A DNA stretch of 64,000 nucleotides from Raineya sp. (GTDB lineage: Bacteria; Bacteroidota; Bacteroidia; Cytophagales; Thermonemataceae): assembly GCA_025454915.1 (NCBI GenBank), contig JALONN010000012.1:1-64000 (forward strand), in the 5' to 3' direction. The notes beneath the pieces are model-generated. The model was not told where the DNA came from. It did no database searches and saw only the letters and a program-made list of their open reading frames with translations. The position numbers were made by a program, and so were the translations under genes. Shown here piece by piece: positions 56,909 to 64,000 of this stretch; the first letter of the stretch is position 1, and each line of letters opens with the position of its first letter.

Positions 56909-58184
56909 TTAAAAATCCGTCTAGCCAATACTCTCCTAAATTTTCTTCAAAATTTATAGCATCTAAACCTAATTTCTTTGCGTTTGCATTATGCTCCTTG
57001 ATTATATTGCTTACACTTTTTATAACTGTATTATTATTAGAATCCTTATCAAATGCAAAAATAGCTTCTGTATCATAAGAAAGTTCATTTAGTACAATAG
57101 GGCTATGAGTTGTAAGGATAATTTGAATATCTTTTTCATCTGCTAATTTTTGTAAAAATTTTACAACTTCCTTAATTCTTCTTGGATGAATACCTTTTTC
57201 AATTTCTTCTAATAATAATAATTTAGGTGGATTGGGTTGATGAATAATACAAAGAAGTGCTATAAAATATAAAACACCTTCTGATAATTCATCAGACCAA
57301 AAGTTTTCTCCTTTGTGGTTATATAAGCCAACCTTTTTATATGTCCTATTTCCTGCACCAGAATCTTCTTTAAAAACAAAACCTTCAAATTCTGGAATAC
57401 AAGTTTGTAAATCTTCTTCTATCTTTTTGAAAACTTTGGGAAAAGTATGTTGAGTATAAATGAGAAAACTGGTGATGTTTTCAGCATTTTCTTCTATGAA
57501 AGGAGTATCTTGTATTGGTTGTTGTAATTTTATTTTGTTGGGGTCTGGATGATATATTTTTAATTCTTGTTTGAAAAATGTATTCAATTCATAAGAAGTA
57601 TCATTAAATCTATCACTAAATGGAGTTGTTTGTGAAACATCAATTTTGCCATTTATTTCTTGGTAAAGCTTATCTTCAAGATTATAAAACAACGAAATAT
57701 TTAAAGACTTTTCTATACGTGCTTTACTTTTATTTTCACCCTTTGAATACTCAGTTAAGAATTTGAGGTTAAGAGGTTTGAACCCATTTATGTTAATATT
57801 AAAATCTCTATAACTAAAGTAGTTTATATAATTTGATAGATTATTAATGTATATATGATCTTTATTAAACTTTTTCGTATTTTGTCCATATAAGAAAACT
57901 TCATAGTTGTATTTGGGAATAGAATTACACTCCATTTGAAATACATAGTAATCCGATTCTTTATCTAGAGTTATGCACATTCCTACATTACTATATCCTT
58001 TTCTTACATAGTCATCAAGTTTCTTATAACCATCTCTATAAAATGTTGAAGTCAAAAATTTTAAAGCCTTTAAAAAATTAGATTTACCAGAATTATTAGC
58101 CCCAATTAAAACATTGATTTGTTTTAATTGGAGTCTTACATCAGCCAAACTCTTAAAATTTTGTATATGAATAATGTCTATCAT
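56883..58184 (-). CDS. OLD/RecF-like AAA ATPase, possible defence ATPase
   Basis: The 433-residue protein starts MIDIIHIQNFKSLADVRLQL and has the Walker A motif GANNSGKS (residues 28-35), the ABC signature LSEG (about 300-303), Walker B LLLLEE (about 322-327) and the switch His in ILTTHSP (H360). A long insertion of about 230 residues separates Walker A from the signature, as in OLD-family and DUF3696-type ATPases. No TOPRIM domain is fused to it; a small TOPRIM-like protein is encoded downstream with overlap. This split layout resembles defence pairs such as PARIS or Gabija in concept but not in detail. Confidence 0.88.
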   Translation of the reverse strand: MIDIIHIQNFKSLADVRLQLKQINVLIGANNSGKSNFLKALKFLTSTFYRDGYKKLDDYVRKGYSNVGMCITLDKESDYYVFQMECNSIPKYNYEVFLYGQNTKKFNKDHIYINNLSNYINYFSYRDFNININGFKPLNLKFLTEYSKGENKSKARIEKSLNISLFYNLEDKLYQEINGKIDVSQTTPFSDRFNDTSYELNTFFKQELKIYHPDPNKIKLQQPIQDTPFIEENAENITSFLIYTQHTFPKVFKKIEEDLQTCIPEFEGFVFKEDSGAGNRTYKKVGLYNHKGENFWSDELSEGVLYFIALLCIIHQPNPPKLLLLEEIEKGIHPRRIKEVVKFLQKLADEKDIQIILTTHSPIVLNELSYDTEAIFAFDKDSNNNTVIKSVSNIIKEHNANAKKLGLDAINFEENLGEYWLDGFLNGVPNENS

Positions 58185-58223
58185 ATTGATAATAATTTAC
58201 TCAAATATAGAAAAAGTTATTAA

Positions 58224-58260
58224 ACAATAAAGCCCCAACTTAACATTGAGGCTTTGTTGT
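58224..58260 (-). terminator. Terminator of the ferredoxin gene
   Basis: AACAATAAAGCC pairs imperfectly with GGCTTTGTTGTT around a loop with one mismatch pair. On the minus strand it lies directly after the ferredoxin stop. Confidence 0.65.
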
Positions 58261-58617
58261 TTATGCTTCTACTTCTTGGTGTAACCAAGCTTTTTTAGCA
58301 AGTAATTCTTCTTTTTCTTCTTCGTTTTCAGGGTCAGGTACACAACAATCTACGGGACAAACAGCAGCACATTGAGGTTCTTCATGGAAACCTACACATT
58401 CAGTACACTTATTGGTAACGATATAATAAAATTCATCAGATACAGGAGCTTGTTGTGCTTTGGCATCTATGGTTGTACCATCTTCCAACTCTACTTCTGT
58501 TAGTTTTGTACCACCAGCCCAAGTCCATTTTACACCACCTTCATAAATAGCCGTATTTGGGCATTCAGGTTCACATGCACCACAGTTGATGCACTCATCG
58601 GTTATCATAATAGCCAT
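58261..58617 (-). CDS. Ferredoxin with two 4Fe-4S clusters (YfhL/Alvin type)
   Basis: The 118-residue protein carries electrons through two iron-sulfur clusters. The first cluster motif is CINCGACEPECP (C9, C12, C15, C19), and the second, C-x2-C-x8-C-x3-C, is in KCTECVGFHEEPQCAAVCP, with the eight-residue spacing typical of the Alvin group. An insertion between the motifs (about residues 28-65) and an acidic helix at the C-terminus are family features of Bacteroidota. It is monocistronic between its own promoter and terminator. Partner enzymes are not evident in the window. Confidence 0.93.
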   Translation of the reverse strand: MAIMITDECINCGACEPECPNTAIYEGGVKWTWAGGTKLTEVELEDGTTIDAKAQQAPVSDEFYYIVTNKCTECVGFHEEPQCAAVCPVDCCVPDPENEEEKEELLAKKAWLHQEVEA

Positions 58618-58641
58618 ATCAATTTATCTTTAAGGTTGAAG

Positions 58642-58672
58642 CAAAAATAAAAAATATTCAATGTAGTAACAA
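58642..58672 (-). promoter_or_regulatory. Promoter of the ferredoxin gene
   Basis: On the minus strand, TATTTTTG (58642-58649) fits TAnnTTTG, and TTG at 58670-58672 is 20 bases upstream. The start codon lies 25 bases after the box. Confidence 0.6.
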
Positions 58673-58711
58673 TATTCTTGTAAGAAAGTTCCTTGTAAAC
58701 CAAAGAAAATT

Positions 58712-59161
58712 TTAGAGTTCTAAAAAGCCATTGACCCATTCAGGGTCTAATGAAGCTCCAATTTTTTTATAAAAATTGATAGCAGGCTCATTCCAATCAA
58801 GGACTTGCCAGCTTATCCGCTGACAATTTTCTTCCTTGCCATACCTTTTCAAGACATCAAAAAAGTAATGCCCAAGTTTATGCTTTCTATACTCTTCTTT
58901 GATGTATAAATCTTCAAGATATAAACATTTCCCTTTCCAAGTAGAATAACGAAAATATACCACAGCCATTCCAACAGCTATATCTCCGTCCCAAGCCAAC
59001 CAAAATTTAAAAACAGGTTGTTTTCCAAAACCGTCCTCAAGCATTTTCTCTTCAGTATTAATCACTTGTTCTGGGGCTTTTTCATACAAAGCTAATTCCT
59101 TAATCAGCCCTAACAAAGCAGGTATGTCTTGTGGTTTTCCTTCTTTAATTTTTAAATCCAT
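58712..59161 (-). CDS. GNAT-family N-acetyltransferase
   Basis: The 149-residue protein has the GNAT fold, with the acetyl-CoA-binding motif in LYIKEEYRKHKLGHYFFDVL (a variant of the R/Q-x-x-G-x-G/A loop) and the segment CLYLEDLYI before it. The end, QVLDWNEPAINFYKKIGASL, is typical of the spermidine/diamine and thialysine acetyltransferase branch. The true substrate is unknown. It follows lptC by two bases on the same strand, so the two are almost certainly co-transcribed. Confidence 0.9.
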   Translation of the reverse strand: MDLKIKEGKPQDIPALLGLIKELALYEKAPEQVINTEEKMLEDGFGKQPVFKFWLAWDGDIAVGMAVVYFRYSTWKGKCLYLEDLYIKEEYRKHKLGHYFFDVLKRYGKEENCQRISWQVLDWNEPAINFYKKIGASLDPEWVNGFLEL

Positions 59162-59163
59162 TG

Positions 59164-59697
59164 CTATTTTTGTTCTTTTTTCTTCATAATACCCGAACCA
59201 GTAGGCTTTAAAATTTTATAATACTGAAAATCCTGATTGGCTGTAAAACCTTCTCCTTTAATAATATTTTGTCCACTTTCTATGACTACAAATTTATCAG
59301 TATATATTTTCTGCTGATTGGGTGACCAGTTTAAAACTTCTGTTTTGAGTGTTTTATTTTCAATCAAATCCTTTACAATTACCTTCCCCGTAGCTGTATA
59401 AAGATTTTGTTGTTTATCATAATAACCTTTAAGGGCTGTAAGTCTGGTATTTTGCTGTTTCTTAGTATTGAAAAAAATGACTTCTATACCATTAGGATAT
59501 TCTAAATCACCATTCTGGTGCTGAAGCTGCTTTGGAGCTTTCATTTGCATTTTCAATTTTGCCGAATCACTATAAAGCGTTTCAATATTATATGATTCAA
59601 TCATGGCTCCTTTATAAGGTTTTACTTTGTCAAGACTTTTATCATCTTCACAAGCAAATAAACTCAAAATAAGGATAATGAAAATAAAACGCATCAT
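59164..59697 (-). CDS. lptC: LPS export protein LptC, lipoprotein-like form
   Basis: LptC carries lipopolysaccharide from the inner-membrane LptB2FG complex to LptA. The product has a hydrophobic N-terminus ending in a lipobox (MMRFIFIILILSLFAC), so in this group it appears to be a lipoprotein rather than an anchored protein. The repeated beta-jellyroll segments, such as YPNGIEVIFFNTKKQQNTRL and YTATGKVIVKD, match the OstA/LptC family. I use the ATG at 59697; an open frame extends seven codons upstream. lptA and lptB are not adjacent. Confidence 0.88.
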   Translation of the reverse strand: MMRFIFIILILSLFACEDDKSLDKVKPYKGAMIESYNIETLYSDSAKLKMQMKAPKQLQHQNGDLEYPNGIEVIFFNTKKQQNTRLTALKGYYDKQQNLYTATGKVIVKDLIENKTLKTEVLNWSPNQQKIYTDKFVVIESGQNIIKGEGFTANQDFQYYKILKPTGSGIMKKKEQK

Positions 59698-59727
59698 AGT
59701 TAAATGTTTATGAGACAAAAAGATAAT

Positions 59728-60249
59728 CTATATTTCAAAATCTTTGTATAATAAACTGGGCTGTACGCTCTGATTGTTCTGATACTTTCCACTCTTGTAT
59801 TTTTCGTACTCACCATCAATGCTATGATAATAAATTTGGCAAATTTCTACACCTGCATAAATACGAATAGGCTGTACACAGAAAATTTCCAGTGTCCAAA
59901 AACCTGCAAAACCAACATCGCCAAAGCCTGCTGTTACATGGATAAATAAACCTAGTCTGCCAATAGAAGAACGCCCCTCAAGCATAGGTACATGGTTATC
60001 TGTACGAGTATATTCGAGTGTTCTGCCCAAATAAAGTTTATTGGTTTCTAAGACCAAGCCCTCTTCAGGAATAGTAAGTGGCTTAAATTTATTTGGTTTT
60101 TTCATGTCTAAGACTTCTTCATCATAGACAAGTAAATCTTTATGGAGGCGTAAATTATAGCTATTTGGATTAAGTTGTTCTGGACGGTAGGGGTCTATAA
60201 ATATATCTTTACCAAGTCTTTTTTCTATTTCTTTACCAGAAAGTATCAT
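59728..60249 (-). CDS. dcd: dCTP deaminase
   Basis: Dcd deaminates dCTP to dUTP, the main route to dTTP in many bacteria. The 173-residue protein shows MILSGKEIEKRLGKDIFIDP, the trimer-core LNPNSYNLRLHKDL, EGRSSIGRLGLFIHVTAGF and the active-site motif GFWTLEIF with the catalytic Glu. A bifunctional dCTP deaminase/dUTPase is possible from sequence, but I cannot tell. It lies 30 bases upstream of lptC on the same strand. Confidence 0.94.
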   Translation of the reverse strand: MILSGKEIEKRLGKDIFIDPYRPEQLNPNSYNLRLHKDLLVYDEEVLDMKKPNKFKPLTIPEEGLVLETNKLYLGRTLEYTRTDNHVPMLEGRSSIGRLGLFIHVTAGFGDVGFAGFWTLEIFCVQPIRIYAGVEICQIYYHSIDGEYEKYKSGKYQNNQSVQPSLLYKDFEI

Positions 60250-60280
60250 AAAAAATTATTTTGTTTTATAGAGTTTAGAT

Positions 60281-60313
60281 ATTAAAGACCAGATATGACA
60301 TCCAGTCTTTAAT
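60281..60313 (+). terminator. Hairpin with a T-run on the plus strand
   Basis: ATTAAAGAC and GTCTTTAAT form a perfect 9-bp stem, followed by eight T residues on the plus strand. The neighbouring genes read on the minus strand, where no U-run follows, so as a terminator it would stop antisense transcription entering the gene at 60319. Confidence 0.5.
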
Positions 60314-60318
60314 TTTTT

Positions 60319-60987
60319 TTAATCTTCTGCAACAAAAGAAATGACTTTTTTGTCATCAGAAGCTGGTGTAATATCAAGCATCCAAGCTCCTTCTACTCTC
60401 AAACGAGCTTTTACAGCTCCCCAAGGAGCAATATCAAATGATATGATTTGACCATTGGGGCTTAATTTTACATCTGCTTCTTTTCCTTTAAACATAACTT
60501 TTAAATTGCTTTCTGTACCTTTAAAAGTAAGTTTTTCTGTTTCTTTTGCAAACTTATGGTTCACCAATAATTCTACTACATAAGAGCGTACTGATGATGT
60601 TTTAATGAGAGCTTCATTTACTTTATTGGAAAGTAAACCAAAATCAGCTTTTTTACCAGCATTTCTGCGTGTTAAAATTTCTCCAGCCACACTTAATGTA
60701 AAAGTCAAGTCAAGTGGTTCTGTTGTTGTACCTATTTTAGCCTGATAGTAGGCTTGCATTAATTCATTTTGATTTTGTGTTTTACTCTGTGAAATCAAAG
60801 GAATTTCTATGAAACTATCAGACTGTTTCGCATAATATACTTTTCCAATACTTTGAGGAGTTTTTCCTTTAGTAATAACAAAAATCTCCATAGTTTTTGG
60901 ACTATACCAAACGCCTGAAACAGTGTTCTGAGCCCAACTTGCTATTCCGACAAGTAAAAACGTACAAACTGTAAATAATCTAAACAT
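60319..60987 (-). CDS. Exported protein with DUF2147-like N-terminus
   Basis: The 222-residue product has a signal peptide (MFRLFTVCTFLLVGIASWAQ). The following stretch, SGVWYSPKTMEIFVITKGKT, with GKVYYAKQ after it, resembles the DUF2147 beta-barrel domain (GxWxxPxGxxxIxIxxxxGxLxGKI). The rest is beta-rich without motifs I know. Its promoter region is shared with aceA, which diverges 302 bases away, but a common control is not shown. The function is unknown. Confidence 0.7.
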   Translation of the reverse strand: MFRLFTVCTFLLVGIASWAQNTVSGVWYSPKTMEIFVITKGKTPQSIGKVYYAKQSDSFIEIPLISQSKTQNQNELMQAYYQAKIGTTTEPLDLTFTLSVAGEILTRRNAGKKADFGLLSNKVNEALIKTSSVRSYVVELLVNHKFAKETEKLTFKGTESNLKVMFKGKEADVKLSPNGQIISFDIAPWGAVKARLRVEGAWMLDITPASDDKKVISFVAED

Positions 60988-61160
60988 AGTATTTTTGAGT
61001 TAAAAGTGCTTTTACAAAAGTAGTAGTTTTCAACTATCCTGCCAAGTTTTATTAAGAGTAAAATTTTACTTATAAGTGATAGGCTATACCTATCATGAGT
61101 TTTAACACGAAGCCTTTTTGTACTTATTCAAGAAAAAATAAAACCTAAAAAAGAATTTTT

Positions 61161-61208
61161 GCGAAAAAATAAAATTTAGCGAAATTTCGCTTGACTTTTA
61201 ATTTTCGC
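61161..61208 (+). promoter_or_regulatory. Symmetric four-half-site operator over the aceA promoter
   Basis: GCGAAA occurs at 61161-61166 and 61179-61184, and its complement TTTCGC at 61185-61190 and 61203-61208. Each outer site is 18 bases from the inner one, so the whole 48-base array is symmetric about 61184/61185. The central 14 bases, AGCGAAATTTCGCT, are a perfect palindrome. It overlaps the minus-33 element, as expected for a repressor. Confidence 0.75.
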
Positions 61209-61220
61209 TGATTATATTTG
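61191..61220 (+). promoter_or_regulatory. Promoter of aceA
   Basis: TTG at 61191-61193 and TATATTTG at 61213-61220 are 19 bases apart. The start codon is 70 bases downstream. Operator half-sites lie on and between these elements. Confidence 0.8.
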
Positions 61221-61289
61221 TAACAGAATTCAATCAGACATTCATAAAACAGATTTTTAGATTTTCAAAATTTAAACCTGATACCTTCT

Positions 61290-62570
61290 ATGACTCGCCA
61301 AGAAAAAATTAATCAGCTTTTACAAGATTGGGCAACTAACCCTCGCTGGGCAGGTATCGAACGCCCCTATACAGCAGAAGATGTTGTAAAACTTAGTGGT
61401 TCAGTACAAATAGAATATACTTTGGCTCGTTTAGGAGCTCAAAAGCTTTGGAAAAAATTAAATACAGAGCATTATGTTGCTGGATTAGGTGCTTTAACAG
61501 GTAATCAAGCAATTCAGGAAGCTCAAGCAGGTCTGCAAGCAATATATTTGAGTGGTTGGCAAGTTGCAGCAGATGCAAACTTGGCAGGTGAGATGTATCC
61601 AGACCAAAGTTTGTATCCTGCTGATAGTGTACCTGCTGTAGTAAAAAGAATTAATAAAGCTCTTTTGCGTGCAGACCAAATTCAACATATGGAAGGAAAA
61701 GGTGATATAGATTATTTACTTCCTATTGTGGCTGATGCTGAAGCAGGTTTTGGAGGTAATTTGAATGCCTTTGAACTAATGAAAATGATGATTGAAGCAG
61801 GTGCTTCAGGTGTTCATTTTGAAGATCAACTTTCTTCTGCTAAGAAATGTGGACACTTAGGTGGAAAAGTATTAGTTCCTACTCAGGAAGCTATTCAGAA
61901 ACTAGTTGCTGCTCGTTTGGCTACAGACGTGATGGGAGTACCTACAGTCATTGTAGCTCGTACAGATGCTGATGCTGCAAATCTACTTACAAGTGATGTA
62001 GATCCTAGAGATCAGGCATTTGTTACAGGAAAAAGAAGCAATGAAGGATTCTACTATGTGAATTGTGGTGTAGAACAAGCAATTAGCAGAGGCTTGGCTT
62101 ATGCTCCATTTGCAGACCTCATTTGGATGGAAACCAGTCATCCTGACTTGGGTGAGGCAAGAGAATTTGCTCAGGCTATTCATGCTCAGTATCCTGGTAA
62201 GTTGCTCGCTTACAACTGCTCACCATCTTTCAACTGGGCTTCTAAGCTTTCAGAACAACAAATGCTTACATTCCGTGAAGATTTAGCAGATTTAGGATAT
62301 AAATTTCAATTCATTACGTTGGCTGGTTTCCATGCTCTTAATACTAGTATGTTCGAACTTGCAAGTTCTTATAAAGCTAAAGGTATGGCTGGCTACTCAG
62401 AGTTGCAACAAAAAGAGTTTGCTTTACAATCTAAAGGATTTAAAGCTGTAAAACATCAGGCTTTTGTGGGTGTTGGGTATTTTGACGAGGTTCAGAATGT
62501 GATTACAGGTGGAGAAGCCTCAACGGTAGCTCTCAAAGGTTCAACAGAAGAAGCACAATTTCATCAATAA
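61290..62570 (+). CDS. aceA: Isocitrate lyase
   Basis: AceA cleaves isocitrate to glyoxylate and succinate, the first step of the glyoxylate bypass for growth on acetate or fatty acids. The 426-residue protein has the signature KKCGHLGGKVLVPTQEA with the catalytic Cys (near residue 190), LPIVADAEAGFGG for Mg binding, SGVHFEDQL, and the late NCSPSFNW motif. The size fits the short bacterial class. Malate synthase is not in the window. The GCGAAA array over its promoter suggests carbon-source control. Confidence 0.98.
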   Translation: MTRQEKINQLLQDWATNPRWAGIERPYTAEDVVKLSGSVQIEYTLARLGAQKLWKKLNTEHYVAGLGALTGNQAIQEAQAGLQAIYLSGWQVAADANLAGEMYPDQSLYPADSVPAVVKRINKALLRADQIQHMEGKGDIDYLLPIVADAEAGFGGNLNAFELMKMMIEAGASGVHFEDQLSSAKKCGHLGGKVLVPTQEAIQKLVAARLATDVMGVPTVIVARTDADAANLLTSDVDPRDQAFVTGKRSNEGFYYVNCGVEQAISRGLAYAPFADLIWMETSHPDLGEAREFAQAIHAQYPGKLLAYNCSPSFNWASKLSEQQMLTFREDLADLGYKFQFITLAGFHALNTSMFELASSYKAKGMAGYSELQQKEFALQSKGFKAVKHQAFVGVGYFDEVQNVITGGEASTVALKGSTEEAQFHQ

Positions 62571-62594
62571 AAACAGATTGCGTTGTTTCCCTGC

Positions 62595-62630
62595 AAAAAT
62601 CCCTGCCTTTGGTGGGGATTTTTGTTTTTA
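62595..62630 (+). terminator. Terminator of aceA
   Basis: AAAAATCCC pairs with GGGATTTTT around an inner imperfect stem (GCC/GGT), and T-rich sequence follows, 25 bases after the aceA stop. Confidence 0.8.
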
Positions 62631-62740
62631 GAATAAAAAACTATAAAAAGTCAAAAAAAACTAAACTTTGTATTGTTTTTTGGGTGTTTTTTTAGCATTA
62701 TTGTATCATTATTGTGTGTTTTAGCAAATCTGTAACCAAA

Positions 62741-63397
62741 TTGAAAAATTATTATACTATACTCGAAATACCCGAGAGTGCTTCGGCGGAGATGATAAAA
62801 AATGCGTATAGGAATTTGGCTAAACGTTGGCATCCTGATGTAAACCCTGGCGACCAAATTGCCGAGAAAATGTTTATGGAAATAAAAGAGGCTTACACAA
62901 CTCTTTCAAATGCCATTAAACGTAACTATTATGACTATCAGCTTAGAAAGGCAATTTTAGATAAAAAAGTAGAACCCACTACAACTACAAAAGTAGGCTC
63001 TTTTAGAAAGAAAGAGCAGGAAACGACCACTACTACTAAAAAAACTACACAAGAAAAAACAGAAAAAAAAGAGAAAGAAAAGGTTTTTCATAGCTCTGAA
63101 ACCTACAAAAACCGATTAGATGATCTCTTGAAGAAACACAATGATTTGGTAGAAAAACAGAAGAAAACAGCTGAGGCTAACAGACAAAAAGAAGAAAAAG
63201 AGAAAACATTTTATGATAAATTCAGAGAAAATAGAGAAAACTCTTTTATGGAGCAAAAACTCAAACAATCTGAAGAGAAAATTCAAGAAAAAGAAAAAGC
63301 AGAACATGCTACAATGGAAACAGAAGAAAGTGTTGTAAAGCCACAAAAAAATAGAATAAAAGCTATCTTAAGTATTTTGGGCTTCCGTTCAGACTAG
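62741..63397 (+). CDS. J-domain (DnaJ-like) protein with charged helical tail
   Basis: The first 65 residues are a J domain that stimulates DnaK-type chaperones: helix II RNLAKRWHPDVNPGDQ contains the essential HPD motif, followed by FMEIKEAYTTLSN. The remaining part is a Lys/Glu/Thr-rich helix without Gly/Phe or zinc-finger domains, so it is a class C co-chaperone. I use TTG at 62741 (KNYYTILEIPESAS follows) as start; a GTG at 62714 would add nine unrelated residues. The tail might bind a specific client. No dnaK is adjacent. Confidence 0.85.
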   Translation: MKNYYTILEIPESASAEMIKNAYRNLAKRWHPDVNPGDQIAEKMFMEIKEAYTTLSNAIKRNYYDYQLRKAILDKKVEPTTTTKVGSFRKKEQETTTTTKKTTQEKTEKKEKEKVFHSSETYKNRLDDLLKKHNDLVEKQKKTAEANRQKEEKEKTFYDKFRENRENSFMEQKLKQSEEKIQEKEKAEHATMETEESVVKPQKNRIKAILSILGFRSD

Positions 63398-63425
63398 ATT
63401 TTTTAACACTAAAAATATATAGAGA

Positions 63426-63457
63426 AACTTGAAAATAAGCTATTTTCAAGTTTTTTG
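63426..63457 (+). terminator. Terminator of the J-domain gene
   Basis: AACTTGAAAATA and TATTTTCAAGTT form a perfect 12-bp stem around AGC, followed by a T-run. Confidence 0.85.
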
Positions 63458-63477
63458 TTTGAAAACTGTATATCATT

Positions 63478-64000
63478 ATGGCAAAAATATTTATTACAGG
63501 AGCAACAGGTTTTGTGGGCGAGCAGTTAGCCAAAAAATTAGTAGATCAGGGTAATGAAGTTCATTTACTGGCTCGCTCAGTGTCCAAAGCTAAAAAAATG
63601 TTTCCTGATGAGCAATTTAAAATATTTGAAGGAGATTTATTAGAGCCTACTAAAATCCAGAAAGCCATTGAAAACTGCTCAGAAGTGTATCATTTGGCTG
63701 CTTACGCCAAAGTTTGGGATAAAGACCCACAGGCTTTCTATAAAATGAATGTAGAGGGGACACTTCATATCTTGGAACAAGCTTTACAGGTGGGTATCAA
63801 AAGAGTGGTGCTTACATCTACTGCAGGGGTTTTGGGTCCTGCTGTGAATGGAATTGTAACAGAAAATACTCCACAAACTGTCCCACACAGCACCGAGTAC
63901 GAAAGAACCAAAGCTATTTCAGAACAGGAATCTCTGAAATATTTAGATAAAGGTTTAGAAATTGTAACCCTCAATCCTACAAGGATTTATGGAGGCGGGC
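63478..64000 (+). CDS. NAD-dependent epimerase/dehydratase, N-terminal part
   Basis: The gene starts with the ATG at 63478 and runs off the right edge, with 174 residues visible. It has the Rossmann motif ITGATGFVGEQLAKKL (TGxxGxxG), then YHLAAYAKVWDKDPQAFYKM, the Ser/Thr-rich strand VVLTSTAGVLG and the catalytic YxxxK in STEYERTKAISE, followed by NPTRIYGGG. This is an extended short-chain dehydrogenase, most like the dihydroflavonol-4-reductase or hopanoid-associated sugar epimerase branch. The substrate is not decidable from the fragment. Confidence 0.9.
   Translation, partial: MAKIFITGATGFVGEQLAKKLVDQGNEVHLLARSVSKAKKMFPDEQFKIFEGDLLEPTKIQKAIENCSEVYHLAAYAKVWDKDPQAFYKMNVEGTLHILEQALQVGIKRVVLTSTAGVLGPAVNGIVTENTPQTVPHSTEYERTKAISEQESLKYLDKGLEIVTLNPTRIYGGG

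Larger units (their letters stand above)
60988..61289. other. Divergent regulatory region between the DUF2147-like gene and aceA
   Basis: This 302-base stretch has no credible gene. It holds a minus-strand promoter for the DUF2147-like gene, with TACTTTTG (61015-61022) and TTG 20 bases upstream (61043-61045). It also holds the aceA promoter with the GCGAAA operator array (61161-61220). The centre (61050-61155) is AT-rich without clear signals. Confidence 0.6.

Noticed and set aside
56321..58184. Direct naming of the ATPase pair as PARIS or Gabija
   Set aside because: The small partner is shorter than the PARIS effector as I know it, and Gabija has a fused TOPRIM plus a UvrD-like helicase, which is missing here.
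62701..62740. Promoter for the J-domain gene
   Set aside because: Only TAAACTTTG upstream approaches the consensus, with a wrong internal spacing.
1..64000. CRISPR arrays, prophage, rRNA operon or intact insertion sequence
   Set aside because: I found no regularly spaced repeats, phage structural genes, rRNA sequence or transposase frames while reading the window.

Overview
The window looks like chromosomal core DNA from a low-GC member of the Bacteroidota, probably a Cytophagales-type bacterium. This rests on AT-rich DNA, recurring TAnnTTTG minus-7 promoter boxes with an upstream TTG/TTTG element, start codons without Shine-Dalgarno sequences, and Bacteroidota-type families: BshA, DUF6702, a lipoprotein LptC, a DivIC-like septum protein, a stand-alone biotinyl carrier, zinc-free L36 and S14, and a 29-residue AURKAIP1/COX24-like ribosomal peptide. 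I see no prophage, CRISPR array, rRNA operon or intact insertion sequence. The species is not identified.

Layout. 1-8.9 kb: a partial charged protein, a membrane protein, fluoride channel crcB, pdxJ, an ECF sigma factor with a membrane partner, a biotinyl carrier divergent from DivIC, a VWA protein, then HU, a TPR protein, the tiny ribosomal peptide and RNase G. 9-14.2 kb: a subtilase lipoprotein with an altered oxyanion motif, tRNA-Ser(UGA), and a secreted PDZ-hydrolase-FG-GAP fusion. 14.2-19.8 kb (minus strand): ABC-2 permease, GH3-family protein, trmD, cheB, cheR and a DciA-like protein. 19.8-24.5 kb: a secreted protein, a CapA-like lipoprotein, a family 2 glycosyltransferase, then rpiB and a lipoprotein. 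24.7-28.3 kb: rplS, mlaE-like permease, rseP, DUF6702 and purE. 28.3-38.3 kb, mostly minus strand: recX, a dihydroorotase homologue with a damaged metal motif, acyltransferase, histidine kinase, coiled-coil protein, ndk, bshA, adk and recJ.

38.5-53.4 kb is a nearly complete S10-spc-alpha ribosomal superoperon: rplC through rplQ with secY, map, infA, rpmJ and rpoA. It starts at rplC behind its own promoter, without rpsJ (S10), and is cut by a terminator-promoter unit between rpsN and rpsH. Several of its intergenic gaps contain inverted repeats. 53.4-64 kb: an unknown protein, pyrG, a sugar N-acetyltransferase, a two-gene ATPase plus TOPRIM-like unit that may be a defence module, ferredoxin, GNAT, lptC, dcd, a DUF2147-like protein, isocitrate lyase aceA, a J-domain protein and a partial NAD-dependent epimerase.

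Best leads: the overlapping ATPase/TOPRIM-like pair (56321-58184); a symmetric array of four GCGAAA half-sites over the aceA promoter (61161-61208); hairpins that begin 3-5 nt after the minus-7 boxes of rplC, rpsH and pyrG, the last one enclosing the pyrG start codon; terminators whose stem carries the next promoter's minus-33 element; and the PDZ-hydrolase-FG-GAP protein.
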